Counted from the first letter of the stretch, positions 16,773 through 27,467 are shown. The stretch is 64,000 nt of DNA from Actinobaculum sp. 313 (GCF_003073475.1 NZ_CP029033.1:1426001-1490000), one strand, 5' to 3'. Program-made: numbers and translations. Notes: generated from the letters alone by a model not told the origin.

Positions 16773-19700
16773 TCACCTGAAATCGCGCGATTTGAGTCGT
16801 ACCGATAGTGGCAGTTCTTCGAGTGCGTCCGCAACAAAATTCATGGCACCATTGCCGCGCTCCACCATGCCACGTACGATTAATCCCTGACTATGCAGCG
16901 CCACCATTCGGTAGCGCTGCCACAAACCGTGGGAGACTACGACGTTCAGTAGTCCGGTTTCGTCCTCCAAAGAAAGAAAGGTTATGCCACTGGCGGTATA
17001 TGGCCGCTGTCGGTGAGTGACTATTCCTGCCACTCGGATTCTCACATCTTCCGGGACGTGGCTGAGGTCTGCGATACGTCGTATTCCCTGCTCATCCAGT
17101 TGCGGGCGTAGAAACTCCACCGGGTAAGACGCAGTAGAAACTCCGGTTGCCGCAATGTCGGCATCGGCCGCCTCTGCTTTAGTGATTTCTGGTAGCGGTG
17201 GCACTGTCCCGGCTGCCTCGGTGCCGGGAATTGTCGGCTGATAGTAGATACCCCGCCGCGTCCCATGCTCTGCCAGCGCATGCGCCAACCATATCCCCTG
17301 CCGTCGGTTTGTCCCCAATGAACGCAGAGCATCCGCTGCAGCCAGGGCTTCCAGTTCTCTTTCGTTTAGACGCGCACGGCTAGCCATGTCAGCCACACTG
17401 GAAAAGGGAGCATCGGCCCGCGCCTGGAGAATACGAGTGGCCGCTGATCCTAGACCACGCACCGATTCCAGCCCAAGGCGAACGGCAAGGTTGGGGCTCA
17501 CATCTACCAGTTCGTGAGCTGCCATCTCACGTGCCGCACACTCTTCTACACAAGCTGCCTGTTGCGACGCGACGACGTCGGGCGGCAGAACGAGCACGCC
17601 GTGCCGCCGCGCGTCGGCCACCAGAGTCTGTGGTGAATAGAAACCTAACGGTTGCGCTGCAAGCATGCCTGCGTAGAACTCCTCCGGGTGATGCACTTTC
17701 AACCAGGCGGAGGCATACACCAGGTATGCGAAAGAAAACGCATGAGATTCAGGAAAACCGAACTCGGCGAAGGCTTGCAGCTTCGCATAGATCTCCTCAC
17801 CCGTTTCCCGGTCGATTCCCTTGCCACGCATTCCCGCGAGTAGTTCACCGCGTAGCCGCTCCATTTGTTCCACTGACCGTTTGGAGCCCATCGCCTTACG
17901 AAGTTTGTCGGCCTGCGCGGGTGAGAAGCCTGCCGCATCAACCGCTATCTGCATCAGTTGCTCTTGGAATAGCGGAATGCCAAGAGTCTTTTCCAGCGCA
18001 GGTTGCAGCAATGGATGCGCATAGGTGACGGGTTCCTGACCGCGTCGTCGCCGCAGGTAGGGGTTGACAGAGTGTCCCTGAATCGGCCCGGGGCGGATTA
18101 GCGCGACCTCGATGACAATGTCGTAAAAGCATTCCGGGCGCAGCCGTGGCAGGGTGGACATCTGTGCCCGCGATTCAACCTGGAACACACCGACGGTATC
18201 CGCAGTTTGCAGAAGACGGTACACACGTGGATCTTCCTGAGCAAGGTTATGCAAGCCGAGTTCGTGCCCGTCCTCCCCGCTGATACCACGCTGCTGCAAC
18301 ACGGTGAATGCGATGCGCAGTGCCGTCAGCATCCCCAATCCGAGAAGATCGAATTTGACGAGTCCGGCTTCCGCACAATCATCTTTATCCCATTGCAGAA
18401 CAGTGCGACCCGGCATGGATGCCCAACTCACTGGACACACATCAATAACCGGGCGATCACACAGCACCATCCCACCAGAATGGATCCCCAGGTGTCGCGG
18501 AAGATTCTGCATACGTGCGGCAAGCGCTGCAATTTCCGGTGGAATACCATCGGTTTGCCAGCGCTGGGTGAACAAGGCCTCCCTTCCCCGCTCCCGCAGA
18601 AAAACTGCCATATCCGCAGCCGCACGTTCTTTGGTCGGGTCGGACGTACGGCCACGCCCCCGCGGCACCCGGTGCTCAACCGATTTTGTCCAGTACTCAG
18701 CCTGCCCGGGATCATACCCGAGTGCCCGCGCAGCATCGCGGATGGCCAGCCGAGGTCGGTACGTAATGGTGTTGGCTACCTGTGCGGCTTTGTCCCGCCC
18801 ATAGCGCTCGTAGACGTGTTGGATGACTTCCTCTCGGCGACCGGATTCAATATCAAGATCGATATCAGGTGGGCCGGAACGCCCCGGGGATAGAAAACGC
18901 TCGAACAGCATCTTATGCCGCACCGCATCTACCGCCGTAATACCAAGAGCGAAACATACGGCCGAATTCGCCGCTGACCCTCTCCCCTGGCACCAGATTC
19001 CCTGCTGTCGACAGAAGGAGACGATTTCTTCAACGATGAGGAAATAGCCGGGGAAACCAAGCTGGTTGATGACGTCGATTTCATGGTCGATCTGTGCCCA
19101 TGCTGTGGGGTTCGCGCTGCGGGTGCCATAACGCTGTTGGCCTCCCGCATCCGTCAATGCCCGTAGCCAGCTCTGTTCGTCATGGCCCTCCGGAACCGGG
19201 AAGCGGGGCAGATTGGGAGTAACGAGAGCCAGATCGAAGGCGCACTCCTGCCCCAGCTGCGCTGCTGCATTGACCACTGCGGGACGATCTTTGTGCCAGG
19301 CAAGCATTTGCGCTCCAGAACGCAGATAACTACCGGATGCGGGCAGATAGGGATCGATTTCCTCCAGGGTCATACGCGCGCCTGTTGCCGCCAGTACATC
19401 TGCTACCGGCCGGTCCTGCGGGCGGGCATAGTGAACATTGCCGGTGGCAACAGCCCTAACTCCAGTATCGCAGGCTAGGTCTGCGAGTAGATCACAACGT
19501 TCCCGATCAAGTGGTGAACCGGTAGCGGTAAGCTCCACTGCCACATTATCTCTACCGAAAAGACCGATCAGCCGCTCAAGCTCACGCCGAGCTGCCTGCG
19601 GCGCCCACACCCCAGGCGTTTTCTCCAATGCTCGGCGCACTCCGCCTTTTCGACACCCGGTTAGCACCACCCAGTTTCCCGCACCGGCCTCAGCGAGCCC

Positions 19701-20249
19701 TTCCAGTGTGTAGTGCGCCTCGCCTTTCACTCCACTGGCTAACATGGCGGCACCAACGGTGTGGGATAGTTTCTGGTATCCGGTGGCATCGCGCGCCAGC
19801 AGCAGAATATGTTCCTCCGCCGCCTCCGGATTCTTGGTGCTTAGACCTTTCTTGCCCTTCGGCTCCCCCTTGGCGTTCCGGCCTTTGTGAGCGTCGGATT
19901 CCCTCGTGAGACTCAGAGCCTTTCGAATCTCCCTTCCCCTTTTGGGCCCTAGTCCCAACTTGTTGTCTGCATATTCTTCGTCAGGCTCCACCTCCCGGCA
20001 TTCACCGGCCTCCAGCGTCAACTCGGTTCCTACCACTATCGGCATTCCGGCGCTGCGCGCCGGTACAGCAAGTTGCATAATGCCGGGAAAACCTGCGTGA
20101 TCAGTCAGCGCTAACGCATCCAGTTCCAGCTCGCAGGCGCGGGATACGAGTTCTTCCGGTAACGACGCGCCGTCAAGAAAGCTGTAGGCCGAATGTACGT
20201 GCAATTCCGCGTAAGGAATACGCTGCCGAGAGCGCAGAAGCCTAGGCAT
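16773..20249 (-). CDS. dnaE2: Error-prone DNA polymerase DnaE2
   Basis: The 1158-residue C-family polymerase catalyses translesion synthesis with ImuB and ImuA' after DNA damage. It has a PHP domain with ELHVHSAYSFLDGAS near residue 15, the catalytic aspartates in PPDIDLDIESGRREE, the finger region with IRPGPIQGHSVNPYLRRR, a helix-hairpin-helix region, and a C-terminal OB fold with IRVAGIVTHRQRP. In the PHP part there is a lysine- and glutamate-rich insertion of about 60 residues (ADNKLGLGPKRGREI to LSTKNPEAAEE) that looks longer than usual. The ATG at 20247-20249 overlaps the imuB end by eight bases. Confidence 0.93.
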   Translation of the reverse strand: MPRLLRSRQRIPYAELHVHSAYSFLDGASLPEELVSRACELELDALALTDHAGFPGIMQLAVPARSAGMPIVVGTELTLEAGECREVEPDEEYADNKLGLGPKRGREIRKALSLTRESDAHKGRNAKGEPKGKKGLSTKNPEAAEEHILLLARDATGYQKLSHTVGAAMLASGVKGEAHYTLEGLAEAGAGNWVVLTGCRKGGVRRALEKTPGVWAPQAARRELERLIGLFGRDNVAVELTATGSPLDRERCDLLADLACDTGVRAVATGNVHYARPQDRPVADVLAATGARMTLEEIDPYLPASGSYLRSGAQMLAWHKDRPAVVNAAAQLGQECAFDLALVTPNLPRFPVPEGHDEQSWLRALTDAGGQQRYGTRSANPTAWAQIDHEIDVINQLGFPGYFLIVEEIVSFCRQQGIWCQGRGSAANSAVCFALGITAVDAVRHKMLFERFLSPGRSGPPDIDLDIESGRREEVIQHVYERYGRDKAAQVANTITYRPRLAIRDAARALGYDPGQAEYWTKSVEHRVPRGRGRTSDPTKERAAADMAVFLRERGREALFTQRWQTDGIPPEIAALAARMQNLPRHLGIHSGGMVLCDRPVIDVCPVSWASMPGRTVLQWDKDDCAEAGLVKFDLLGLGMLTALRIAFTVLQQRGISGEDGHELGLHNLAQEDPRVYRLLQTADTVGVFQVESRAQMSTLPRLRPECFYDIVIEVALIRPGPIQGHSVNPYLRRRRGQEPVTYAHPLLQPALEKTLGIPLFQEQLMQIAVDAAGFSPAQADKLRKAMGSKRSVEQMERLRGELLAGMRGKGIDRETGEEIYAKLQAFAEFGFPESHAFSFAYLVYASAWLKVHHPEEFYAGMLAAQPLGFYSPQTLVADARRHGVLVLPPDVVASQQAACVEECAAREMAAHELVDVSPNLAVRLGLESVRGLGSAATRILQARADAPFSSVADMASRARLNERELEALAAADALRSLGTNRRQGIWLAHALAEHGTRRGIYYQPTIPGTEAAGTVPPLPEITKAEAADADIAATGVSTASYPVEFLRPQLDEQGIRRIADLSHVPEDVRIRVAGIVTHRQRPYTASGITFLSLEDETGLLNVVVSHGLWQRYRMVALHSQGLIVRGMVERGNGAMNFVADALEELPLSVRLKSRDFR

Positions 20250-21965
20250 AACTCCCCGCCTCCCACCACTGCCCGGCCTCCGCGTACACGAGGACGGCTC
20301 CGGCATCAACAGCGATTTGCAACCAGGCCCGACGCTGAGCCGAATGCGGATCCCACCAGCGCTGCTCAATAATCCACGGACCGGCAAAGTCCAGGATCCT
20401 CCACTGGCCATAGGCCGCTTGTTTGCCTCCTACCTCCTTCTGCCCACTTGCCACGCGCGCTTCCCACATCACCTGTTCTCCAGCACGCGAAGTCCGAAAG
20501 TTCTCATCGGCTACCGGCGAAGCGTAAGTACCACGCGAAACGCTTGCATGACGCGAAGCGTTAGCATGGCGCCGTATCAGTTGAAAGGGGCGGGGATCGG
20601 CACACCCTCGCCCGCATGTCAGTACCCCCAGTCCGGATACGTGAAGAGGATGGCCACACTCGCCTGTGACGTCGATGGTGATCGGCGTGGGATGCAGCAA
20701 GGCGGGCGGGGGTCGGGGATTCCTCCCGGCCAAGGGAACTCTTTTTCCTTCCCGCTGCTCGGGAAGACTTGTCCCCATGGACATTCTTCGTAGCGGTCTG
20801 CAGGTAGACGCCCGCCAACGTTATAGGCAACTCGTACTCCGTCCTCACCAACCAGCGCCTGCATACGCACGGCCGTACGCGCAGCAAGTTCGTCACCGGC
20901 ACTACGCCCGCCCCACAATGGTTGCGGCCGGTAACCTGCGGGCAACATATCTGCCATGTGTAGCTCGAGCCGACAAATCGCGGACCCGCCACCATCTGCA
21001 TCTATCCAACTGGCAAGTTGCCAGCGCACTCGATCCGTGATGTCACGTGCGCCACCACCGTCCATCATCCAGGAACGGGTGAGGTCATCTCCCGATTCCA
21101 GTACAGCAGTAATCGTGAGTTGACCTCCGGTCAGCCCCCGGGACGTCATCTCATTGCTGAGCTGCTCCGCCAATATACGAGCAGCGAAAGCCGCTGCCTC
21201 CGCCTGCTGCAACGGTGGTTCAAAACTGCGTGATAGTGCCAGGTCTTGTGCCCGCATGCCCTGCGGGTGGAGTCGCATATCGGCTCCGGATGCCAGCACC
21301 CACAGTTGGTTTCCCATCGCGCCAAAACGAGTGGTAAGTGCGGCTGCCCCGAGACAGTGAATACCACCCAGCGTTCTAATTCCCAGCCGAGCGAGTATGC
21401 CAATGTACTGTTCGACCTCCGCTTTTCTTCCCATTACCGGAAGGGCATTCAACACCTGTGTGGCAGGTTGCGCCGCTAGGTAGTCGGCTGATTCGGCCGA
21501 AGAAAGCATAAGACTCTCCCGGGCCGCCAGCAGTGTGGCAAGAGTTCCTTCCGCAAAACCCACGTTTGCCTCACAGCCAGCAATATCTGCAATTTCCCCG
21601 ATCAGAGCCTCCGCCAATGCCTGTTCTGAACCCGCAGTGCGTACAGCACCGCGGGATGTGAAAATCACGCTGCCCGGTTCCAGTACGGTGAGCCGCGCGA
21701 TGTGACGGTCCAAAGCTTGCAATATCGGCTCAAAACGCCGCATACCCCGTTCGGGGTCAGGGGCAAGCAAGACGGTTTCCGGACAAGTCGCATGCGCCTC
21801 CCTCCGGCTCATTCCCGGACGAATACCACGCCGCTTGGCCCAAGCGTTAACAGCCAGCACGCCCTTTCCGCCGCACACGGCAGCCGGGGTACCGGCTGGC
21901 ACTTCACCGGAAATTTCGGCTGCGGTCACCTCCCAATCAGGTATCCACACTGCTCCCTGTCTCAT
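20242..21965 (-). pseudogene. imuB: ImuB, Y-family polymerase-like mutasome protein, frame-broken
   Basis: ImuB is an inactive Y-family polymerase homologue that bridges DnaE2 and the sliding clamp. The N-terminal 420 residues read well, with AWAKRRGIRPGMSRREA near the start and the little-finger region near 260-330. The frame then breaks inside a run of five G at 20708-20712 (C on the coding strand). In the original frame it meets a stop at 20619; the next frame carries the expected ImuB end, DFAGPWIIEQRWWDP and EAGQWWEAGSYA. One extra base gives 574 residues. It overlaps imuA' (ATGA) and dnaE2. A missing base in the sequence is the simplest explanation. Confidence 0.85.
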
Positions 21966-22759
21966 GCGCCGACTCCCTGATGTGACCGCAGATGCCTACC
22001 GCGTGGCGCTACGGCATCGGTAGCGGGAAGGGACTCTTTGGGTATGACCAGCCGGGACCGTGTACTCTCCTCCGGCACGGCATGCAGAGTTTGCTCAGGC
22101 TGCCAGCCACGGCTAGTAATACGTATACGGCAGGATGATTTGGCCGGGCGGCTCAGTTCCAGAACAAGATCACTGATATGTCCGCTTCCGCCACGCATTC
22201 CTTCCGCAGTTATGAGGCTACCCATAACCTGTTCCCGCGTATCCCAATTTTCAGCGAGGAGCAGCGCGCCCCGAGAACGTGCCCTGTGGGAGAGCAACCG
22301 GCGTTCCCTTCCGTCAAGCAGAATATCCCGCCCGACGACGACGCTATCGAAGCCATCAATCGCGGCCGTAAGCACCTGCGTAACCGCTGCAGGCTGTGGC
22401 ATTGGTACGTGCACCATCCGCTTCAGATCCCCGCCAAGAAGCGACACCGCGGCCCAACTCAAATCCGGCATCCCCACGCATGCGGTCCACGCGCCTTGCG
22501 CACTCACCGTGCCGACCAGGAGGAGAGTTACAAGACGCGCTCCTCGTACGCCCAGGGTCATACCATGCGGTAACCCATAAGGAAAAAGAGAAGATACTCC
22601 CTCTGGCACATTCCAAGTGGCACCGTGCCACGCCTTCTCTGCGGATGGCACCGCTGCCGACCGTGTCAGCCCCACCGAAACTTCCGCCTGTGCAAGCGCC
22701 TGCCGTGCGGCAGTCAATCTGCTTGCAGCATCGTCACAGCGTTCCAGACGACCGGTCAT
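21962..22759 (-). CDS. imuA': ImuA'-type mutasome accessory protein
   Basis: The 265-residue protein is a RecA-like accessory of the ImuB/DnaE2 mutasome. It contains a degraded RecA-type core (GVRGARLVTLLLVGTVSAQG, then CVGMPDLSWAAVSLLGGDL) and lacks an intact Walker A motif, as expected for the actinobacterial form. I start at the ATG 22757-22759, since upstream ATGs touch or overlap the LexA box. It is the first gene of the SOS operon and overlaps imuB by four bases. Confidence 0.75.
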   Translation of the reverse strand: MTGRLERCDDAASRLTAARQALAQAEVSVGLTRSAAVPSAEKAWHGATWNVPEGVSSLFPYGLPHGMTLGVRGARLVTLLLVGTVSAQGAWTACVGMPDLSWAAVSLLGGDLKRMVHVPMPQPAAVTQVLTAAIDGFDSVVVGRDILLDGRERRLLSHRARSRGALLLAENWDTREQVMGSLITAEGMRGGSGHISDLVLELSRPAKSSCRIRITSRGWQPEQTLHAVPEESTRSRLVIPKESLPATDAVAPRGRHLRSHQGVGA

Positions 22760-22774
22760 ACCCCTCACCCCCAT

Positions 22775-22790
22775 TCGAACTTTTGTTCGA
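22775..22790 (-). promoter_or_regulatory. LexA/SOS box
   Basis: TCGAAC-TTTT-GTTCGA is a perfect 6-4-6 palindrome and an exact match to the actinobacterial LexA operator form. It lies directly before imuA', so the imuA'-imuB-dnaE2 operon is expected to be induced by DNA damage. Confidence 0.9.
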
Positions 22791-22946
22791 AACAAGGGTA
22801 GAACACCCCTCCGACAGATTTCTACTCAAAATTGGTCCGGGTAACACATGCATACCGCACACGCCGATGGCCGCAGGCAGTTCCCGGCGGAGCTACCTGC
22901 GGCCACAAAATTACGGGTACGCCGCTTGTCCGGCGCAGCATAACCG

Positions 22947-23971
22947 TCAGCTCAGTTTGAGGAGAACTTTCGACGATCCAGTAGATCGATCCCCGGCGGT
23001 TTCAAATGCTTCAAGCGCATCTTCTATATCGAAGGTATGCGTCAGCAGCGGCTCTACATTCAAGCCATCTGCCGTGGCCGCAATCGCATCCGTAATCTCA
23101 TCAGAGAAACGGTAGGAGCCAACGTAGTCAATCTCCCGCGTTACCAATTGCCCCAGCGCTACAGGCACTTCGCCCGTTGGGAGATTGCCTACCTGCACAA
23201 ACCGTCCACCGCGTACCACGGATAGAAAAACATCGCCCAGTGCGCGCGGAGCTCCAGAAGCATCGAAAGCAATATCGACATCAACCGGTAGCTCCTGGCC
23301 CGCCGACCGGTCAAGCACATGGTCCGCTCCAAGTTGTTCGGCGATACTAAGAGCCGTCGGCGATAGATCGGCCGCCCACACTTCAGCCGCGCCAGCATGC
23401 TTTGCTGCAGCAACTACCAGCGATCCTATTGGACCCGCGCCATTGACCAGGATGCGTTTACCCCGCACACCCCCGGCACGCCCAACCGCATGTATCGCCA
23501 CACCAAGCGGTTCCGCAACCGCCCCATGCCGCGTAGAAACATTCTCCGGCAAGGGGCGAATCATTTCCGCACGCACCACACGATAGGTGGAAAAACCGCC
23601 CTGCTCGTGCGGTAGAAAAGCAGCCGAACCGAAATAACGGACCTCAGGCCACAGATTGTCTCTCCCCGCAGATGCGCGGGAACATGATACTCCCCCACTG
23701 GTGTTGCGGGATTCACCGTCACAGCCTGCCCAAGTTCCAAGCCCGCTACACCGTCGCCAAGCTGGTCAATCCGACCTGCCACCTCGTGCCCAAGCACCAG
23801 CGGCTCCCGGAGAATGGCGGTGCCGGACGCACCGTGTTTCCAATACGCGAGGTCGGATCCACAAATCCCGCCATACTCCATTTTGATACGAACCTGGCCG
23901 GGACCGGCTTGGGGGTCTTCGATTTCAGTGACGCGCAGGTCACCTGCGCCATAGACAGTTACAGCTTTCAT
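22947..23971 (-). pseudogene. L-idonate/L-gulonate 5-dehydrogenase-like zinc dehydrogenase, frame-broken
   Basis: This medium-chain zinc dehydrogenase (341 residues when restored) resembles IdnD. The N-terminal half has GGICGSDLAYWKHG and the catalytic-zinc GHEVAG motif; the C-terminal half has the NAD-binding VNGAGPIGSLVVAAAK. The two halves are in different frames. The break maps to a run of four C at 23664-23667: with five, the coding strand reads GRDNLWPEVRYFGSAAF, the text expected in this family. IdnD oxidises L-idonate to 5-ketogluconate; a sister activity oxidises L-gulonate to fructuronate, which would feed the uxu genes next door. It starts at 23971, overlapping the transporter stop (TAATG). 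Confidence 0.8.
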
Positions 23972-25353
23972 TATGCAGCATCCTTTGGATCGGTAAGGTC
24001 TCGTCCCGTCGTGTCCGGCATGAATACGGAGGAGAGGAAGGTCGAAGCAGAGTAGAACACCATCAAGCAAGCCAATGGAATCCACGACTTCGTAACTTCC
24101 ACCAGTGTCGCGGCAACGAATGGCCCCATTCCCGCCGTGATGAGGTTCGGAATCTCTTTGGACAGCGCCAGCGCCTCGTAACGTCGTTGCGAGCCAAACA
24201 TCTCCGCCATGGTGATGTTCTCAAGCGAGAAGAAGGCAAGCACCGACAAGTTGTGCAACGCAATATAACTGACGTAGAAGGTCAGGCTGCCCGGCTCCTG
24301 CGAAACAATAACGTGGAATAGTGGGAAGGCAAGAATCATTGCGCTGACCGTAATAGTGCGGTAGATAGCGCGTCGTCCGAATCGGTCTCCCAACAGACCA
24401 ATCAGCGGAACCGTGACAAACCCAACCAGAGACGAGTAGATTACGACATTTGTGGCAACGGAACGCGGGAAGAGCAAGAAATCGACGATGAAGGAGACCA
24501 GGTAGGTCTGAATCATGCCGGAATTACCCGACTGGCCGAATCGTAGGAAGAAAGCAAACCAGAATGCCTTACCCGAGATCTTCGCCGTCGGCCTGACAAC
24601 AACTTTCTCCAGATCCTTCTTTTTCTCCGGAATGGGCTGGTCATAGGCTTCCAGCAGCTCCTCCTGCGTCGCCTCGTAAACCGGAGTCTCCTTCAAATGA
24701 ATTCTGATCCACACAGCAGCTACCATCACCAGCACCGAGCCGAGGAAGGGGATTCTCCATCCCCACGCAATAAGAGCCTCCTCCGACATAACTGCCACAA
24801 GGACTCCCCATACGGCCGATGCGAATAGCGTGCCGCAGTTCGTTCCAAGGGCAACCAGGGACGAGATAACTCCGCGATGCCTAGTTGGCGCATACTCCGC
24901 CAGCATGACCGCCGCGCCTGAGATCTCCGCACCGGCACCGAAGCCCTGCACCAGACGCAGGATGACGAGCAACAGCGGTGCAAGGAAGCCGACCTGGTTA
25001 TAGGTTGGCAGGCAGCCAATAAGCGTGGTGGCCACACCCATCATCGTGATGGTGATGAAGAGGACTTGTTTACGTCCGACCCTGTCACCGAGTCGGCCGA
25101 AGTACCACGCTCCGACTGGACGTGCGAAGTATCCCACGCCATAGACGGCCATCGATGCCATAACGGCAACACCGGTACTTCCTTCCGGGAAGAACAAATC
25201 CTTGAACACCAGCGCAGCGGCTAACGAATAGAGCTGGAAATCCATGAATTCGAGCGCCGTTCCAAGCCACCCCGACATCGCCGCTTTGACCAAGTCGACG
25301 GTCGTTCGCTCGGCAAGCGGAGCCTTCGTCGGCTCGCTCACTGTTTCAGACAT
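23971..25353 (-). CDS. MFS transporter, metabolite:proton symporter type
   Basis: The 460-residue protein has about 12 membrane segments and the MFS loop motif GRLGDRVGRKQVL between segments 2 and 3, with a second copy GDRFGRRAIY in the C-terminal half. The GWLGTALEFMDFQLYS opening is typical of the metabolite:H+ symporter branch. Its place between kdgK and a sugar-acid dehydrogenase suggests it imports the aldonate or uronate used by this cluster. The ATG at 25351-25353 follows AAGGAG. Confidence 0.85.
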   Translation of the reverse strand: MSETVSEPTKAPLAERTTVDLVKAAMSGWLGTALEFMDFQLYSLAAALVFKDLFFPEGSTGVAVMASMAVYGVGYFARPVGAWYFGRLGDRVGRKQVLFITITMMGVATTLIGCLPTYNQVGFLAPLLLVILRLVQGFGAGAEISGAAVMLAEYAPTRHRGVISSLVALGTNCGTLFASAVWGVLVAVMSEEALIAWGWRIPFLGSVLVMVAAVWIRIHLKETPVYEATQEELLEAYDQPIPEKKKDLEKVVVRPTAKISGKAFWFAFFLRFGQSGNSGMIQTYLVSFIVDFLLFPRSVATNVVIYSSLVGFVTVPLIGLLGDRFGRRAIYRTITVSAMILAFPLFHVIVSQEPGSLTFYVSYIALHNLSVLAFFSLENITMAEMFGSQRRYEALALSKEIPNLITAGMGPFVAATLVEVTKSWIPLACLMVFYSASTFLSSVFMPDTTGRDLTDPKDAA

Positions 25354-25714
25354 ACGTTGTCTCCTTAACGTGCAGTCGCGCGGATCGCGCGAACTCTTTT
25401 CTGCTGCGGCGGAACCGCCATCCGGACCCTGCGATGTGGGACGGCAGCCTCGTATCACCGTCGCCCTACGGTTCGTGATCCGGAGTTCTCTCCGCCTGCC
25501 AAACAGATCGATTGAATCAATCCATGCTGAACAGATGTTCAGCTTAGATAAACACAGCGCTATACCGCGGGAATGAAGGAACCTTCCCCACACTCCCTTG
25601 GTAACGCGGCTAGATTGGTGGTTTCAGTTGTGTTGTTATACCTGTGTTAGTTCAGCTACCGCAGTGGTCGACTGCGCGCAGTTGGTATAGGCCGCCGGTA
25701 GCCGTGCATTTTTC
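25354..25714. promoter_or_regulatory. Promoter region of the transporter/dehydrogenase pair
   Basis: No gene is seen in these 361 bases. Two operator-like palindromes stand side by side: GATTG-AAT-CAATC (25510-25522) and GCTGAACA-GA-TGTTCAGC (25526-25543). The second has perfect 8-base arms and would suit a GntR, LacI or IclR regulator. Confidence 0.5.
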
Positions 25715-26821
25715 TTACCGTTGAACCCGTGCACCTCCACCTGCCACTAGTCGCTCCACCTCATCCAACGATGCCATCGAGGTATCCCCGGGCGTCGTCA
25801 TGGCCAGCGCACCGTGAGCCGCACCGTAGTCGACTGCGACGGTGACGTCGTCGAACTCCATCAGACCGTAGATCAGGCCGGAGGCGAAGGAGTCACCACC
25901 TCCAACGCGATCAAGAATCTCCAGATCATTGCGTTGCAGCGCCTGCGCGAAACCTTCCTTACGCGACCACGCGATAGCACCCCAGTCGTTAACGGATGCC
26001 GTTTTCACCGCGCGTAGAGTCGTGCCAACAACCTGAAGGTTCGGGTAGGACGCCGATACACGCTCAATCATTTCCTGGAAAGACGCGACGGGAAGCACAG
26101 ACAGATTCTCATCCATTCCTTCCACCTCAAAGCCAAGCGCTGCGGTAAAGTCCTCCTCATTGCCGATCATCACGTCAACGTACGGCGCCAGCTCGCGGTT
26201 GACCTCCTGCGCCTTGGCCTGACCTCCAATTGACTGCCACAGTGACGGGCGATAGTTCAGATCGTAAGACACAGCGGTTCCGTAGCGTTTGGCAGCGCGC
26301 ATCGCGGCCTTCGCCACCGCGGCCGTTGTTTCGGACAGCGCGGCGAAAATACCGCCCGTATGCAGCCAGCGCACACCCAGTTCGCCGAAAAGATAGTCCC
26401 AATCCACGCTGCTGGCATCCATCTGTGAAACTGCCGTGTTTCCACGATCAGAGCAGCCGACCGCTCCACGGACACCAAAACCTCGTTCGGTGAAATTAAG
26501 CCCATTGCGCACCGAGCGGCCGACGCCATCGGAAGGTACCCACTGGATGAAACGCGTATCGAGGCCGGAGGCGAGAATGAGGTTTTCCGCCAAAGCTCCT
26601 ACCTCGTCACGCACGAGAGCGGTTACGATTGCTCCCTTCTTTCCAAAGCAGCGACGCAGCCCGCGCGCGACGTTGTATTCCCCTCCTCCCTCGTAGACAT
26701 CGAAAGACCGTGCGGTGCGAATCCGTCCTTCCCCGGGATCAAGCCGCAGCATGACCTCTCCCAGAGCCACAATGTCATATGCGCAATCTACTGCCGGGCG
26801 CAGCGTAAGCCCGGTACTCAT
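25715..26821 (-). CDS. kdgK: 2-keto-3-deoxygluconate kinase, PfkB family
   Basis: The 368-residue sugar kinase phosphorylates 2-keto-3-deoxygluconate to KDPG. It has the PfkB N-terminal pattern (VYEGGGEYNVARGL, about 44-57) and the C-terminal anion-hole motif DRVGGGDSFASGLIYG (about 306-321) with the catalytic aspartate. It sits directly after the KDPG aldolase gene and overlaps it by four bases (ATGA), consistent with the next step of the same pathway. Confidence 0.87.
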   Translation of the reverse strand: MSTGLTLRPAVDCAYDIVALGEVMLRLDPGEGRIRTARSFDVYEGGGEYNVARGLRRCFGKKGAIVTALVRDEVGALAENLILASGLDTRFIQWVPSDGVGRSVRNGLNFTERGFGVRGAVGCSDRGNTAVSQMDASSVDWDYLFGELGVRWLHTGGIFAALSETTAAVAKAAMRAAKRYGTAVSYDLNYRPSLWQSIGGQAKAQEVNRELAPYVDVMIGNEEDFTAALGFEVEGMDENLSVLPVASFQEMIERVSASYPNLQVVGTTLRAVKTASVNDWGAIAWSRKEGFAQALQRNDLEILDRVGGGDSFASGLIYGLMEFDDVTVAVDYGAAHGALAMTTPGDTSMASLDEVERLVAGGGARVQR

Positions 26822-27465
26822 CTCTCACCCCTAGCAATCGCAATCGCCTGTGCCGAAAGGGCCGTTATCTCATCAAACTTGTGCTGTGCCACCATTGACC
26901 GGGTGATCATCCAGGAGCCACCGACCGAAGGGATAAAGGGCTGCTCCAGCCACTCAGTCATATTCGCGGCGCTAATGCCACCCGTGGGAAGGAATCGCAC
27001 CTGCGGGAAAGGCGCCGAGAACGCCTTGAGTACCGGCAGACCTCCCATAGCTTGAGCGGGGAAGAACTTCACCGTCGTCATACCGGCATCGAGAATTGCA
27101 ATGATCTCCGTTGGGGTTGCTCCTCCAGGTACGAACGGTATGTTCTGCGCCCGCGCGACCTGCGCAACCTCGGCAGAGAAGCCGGGCGAGACCAGGAAGG
27201 TGGCGCCGCGCGCAATTGCAGCCTCAGCCTGCACCGCGTGGATCACGGTCCCCGCTCCGACGGTCAGACCCTCTACCTGCCGCATTGCCTCGATAGCTGC
27301 GGCTGCCCCTTCGGTGCGGAAGGTCACCTCGGCACAGTGAATACCGCCGGCTACAAGTGCCTGGCCGGCAGCGAGGGCATCGCGCGGGTCATCGATAACA
27401 ACAACGGGAACTACCGGATTTGCCGCCAGGAGTTCAGCGATCTGTTCTTCGCGCGTATCTTGCAC
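26818..27465 (-). CDS. eda: KDPG/KHG aldolase
   Basis: The 215-residue class I aldolase cleaves 2-keto-3-deoxy-6-phosphogluconate to pyruvate and glyceraldehyde 3-phosphate. The EVTFRTEGA segment (about 40-48) holds the catalytic glutamate, the GAGTV strand follows (about 71-75), and the Schiff-base lysine lies in TTVKFFPAQAMGG (about 130-142). It is 2 bp after uxuA and overlaps kdgK, so all four enzymes are made together. Confidence 0.92.
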   Translation of the reverse strand: MQDTREEQIAELLAANPVVPVVVIDDPRDALAAGQALVAGGIHCAEVTFRTEGAAAAIEAMRQVEGLTVGAGTVIHAVQAEAAIARGATFLVSPGFSAEVAQVARAQNIPFVPGGATPTEIIAILDAGMTTVKFFPAQAMGGLPVLKAFSAPFPQVRFLPTGGISAANMTEWLEQPFIPSVGGSWMITRSMVAQHKFDEITALSAQAIAIARGER

Positions 27466-27467
27466 GC

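Noticed and set aside
22760-22795. Upstream start for imuA' at 22795 or 22774
   Set aside because: These would place the start within or against the LexA box; the ATG at 22759 leaves the operator free.
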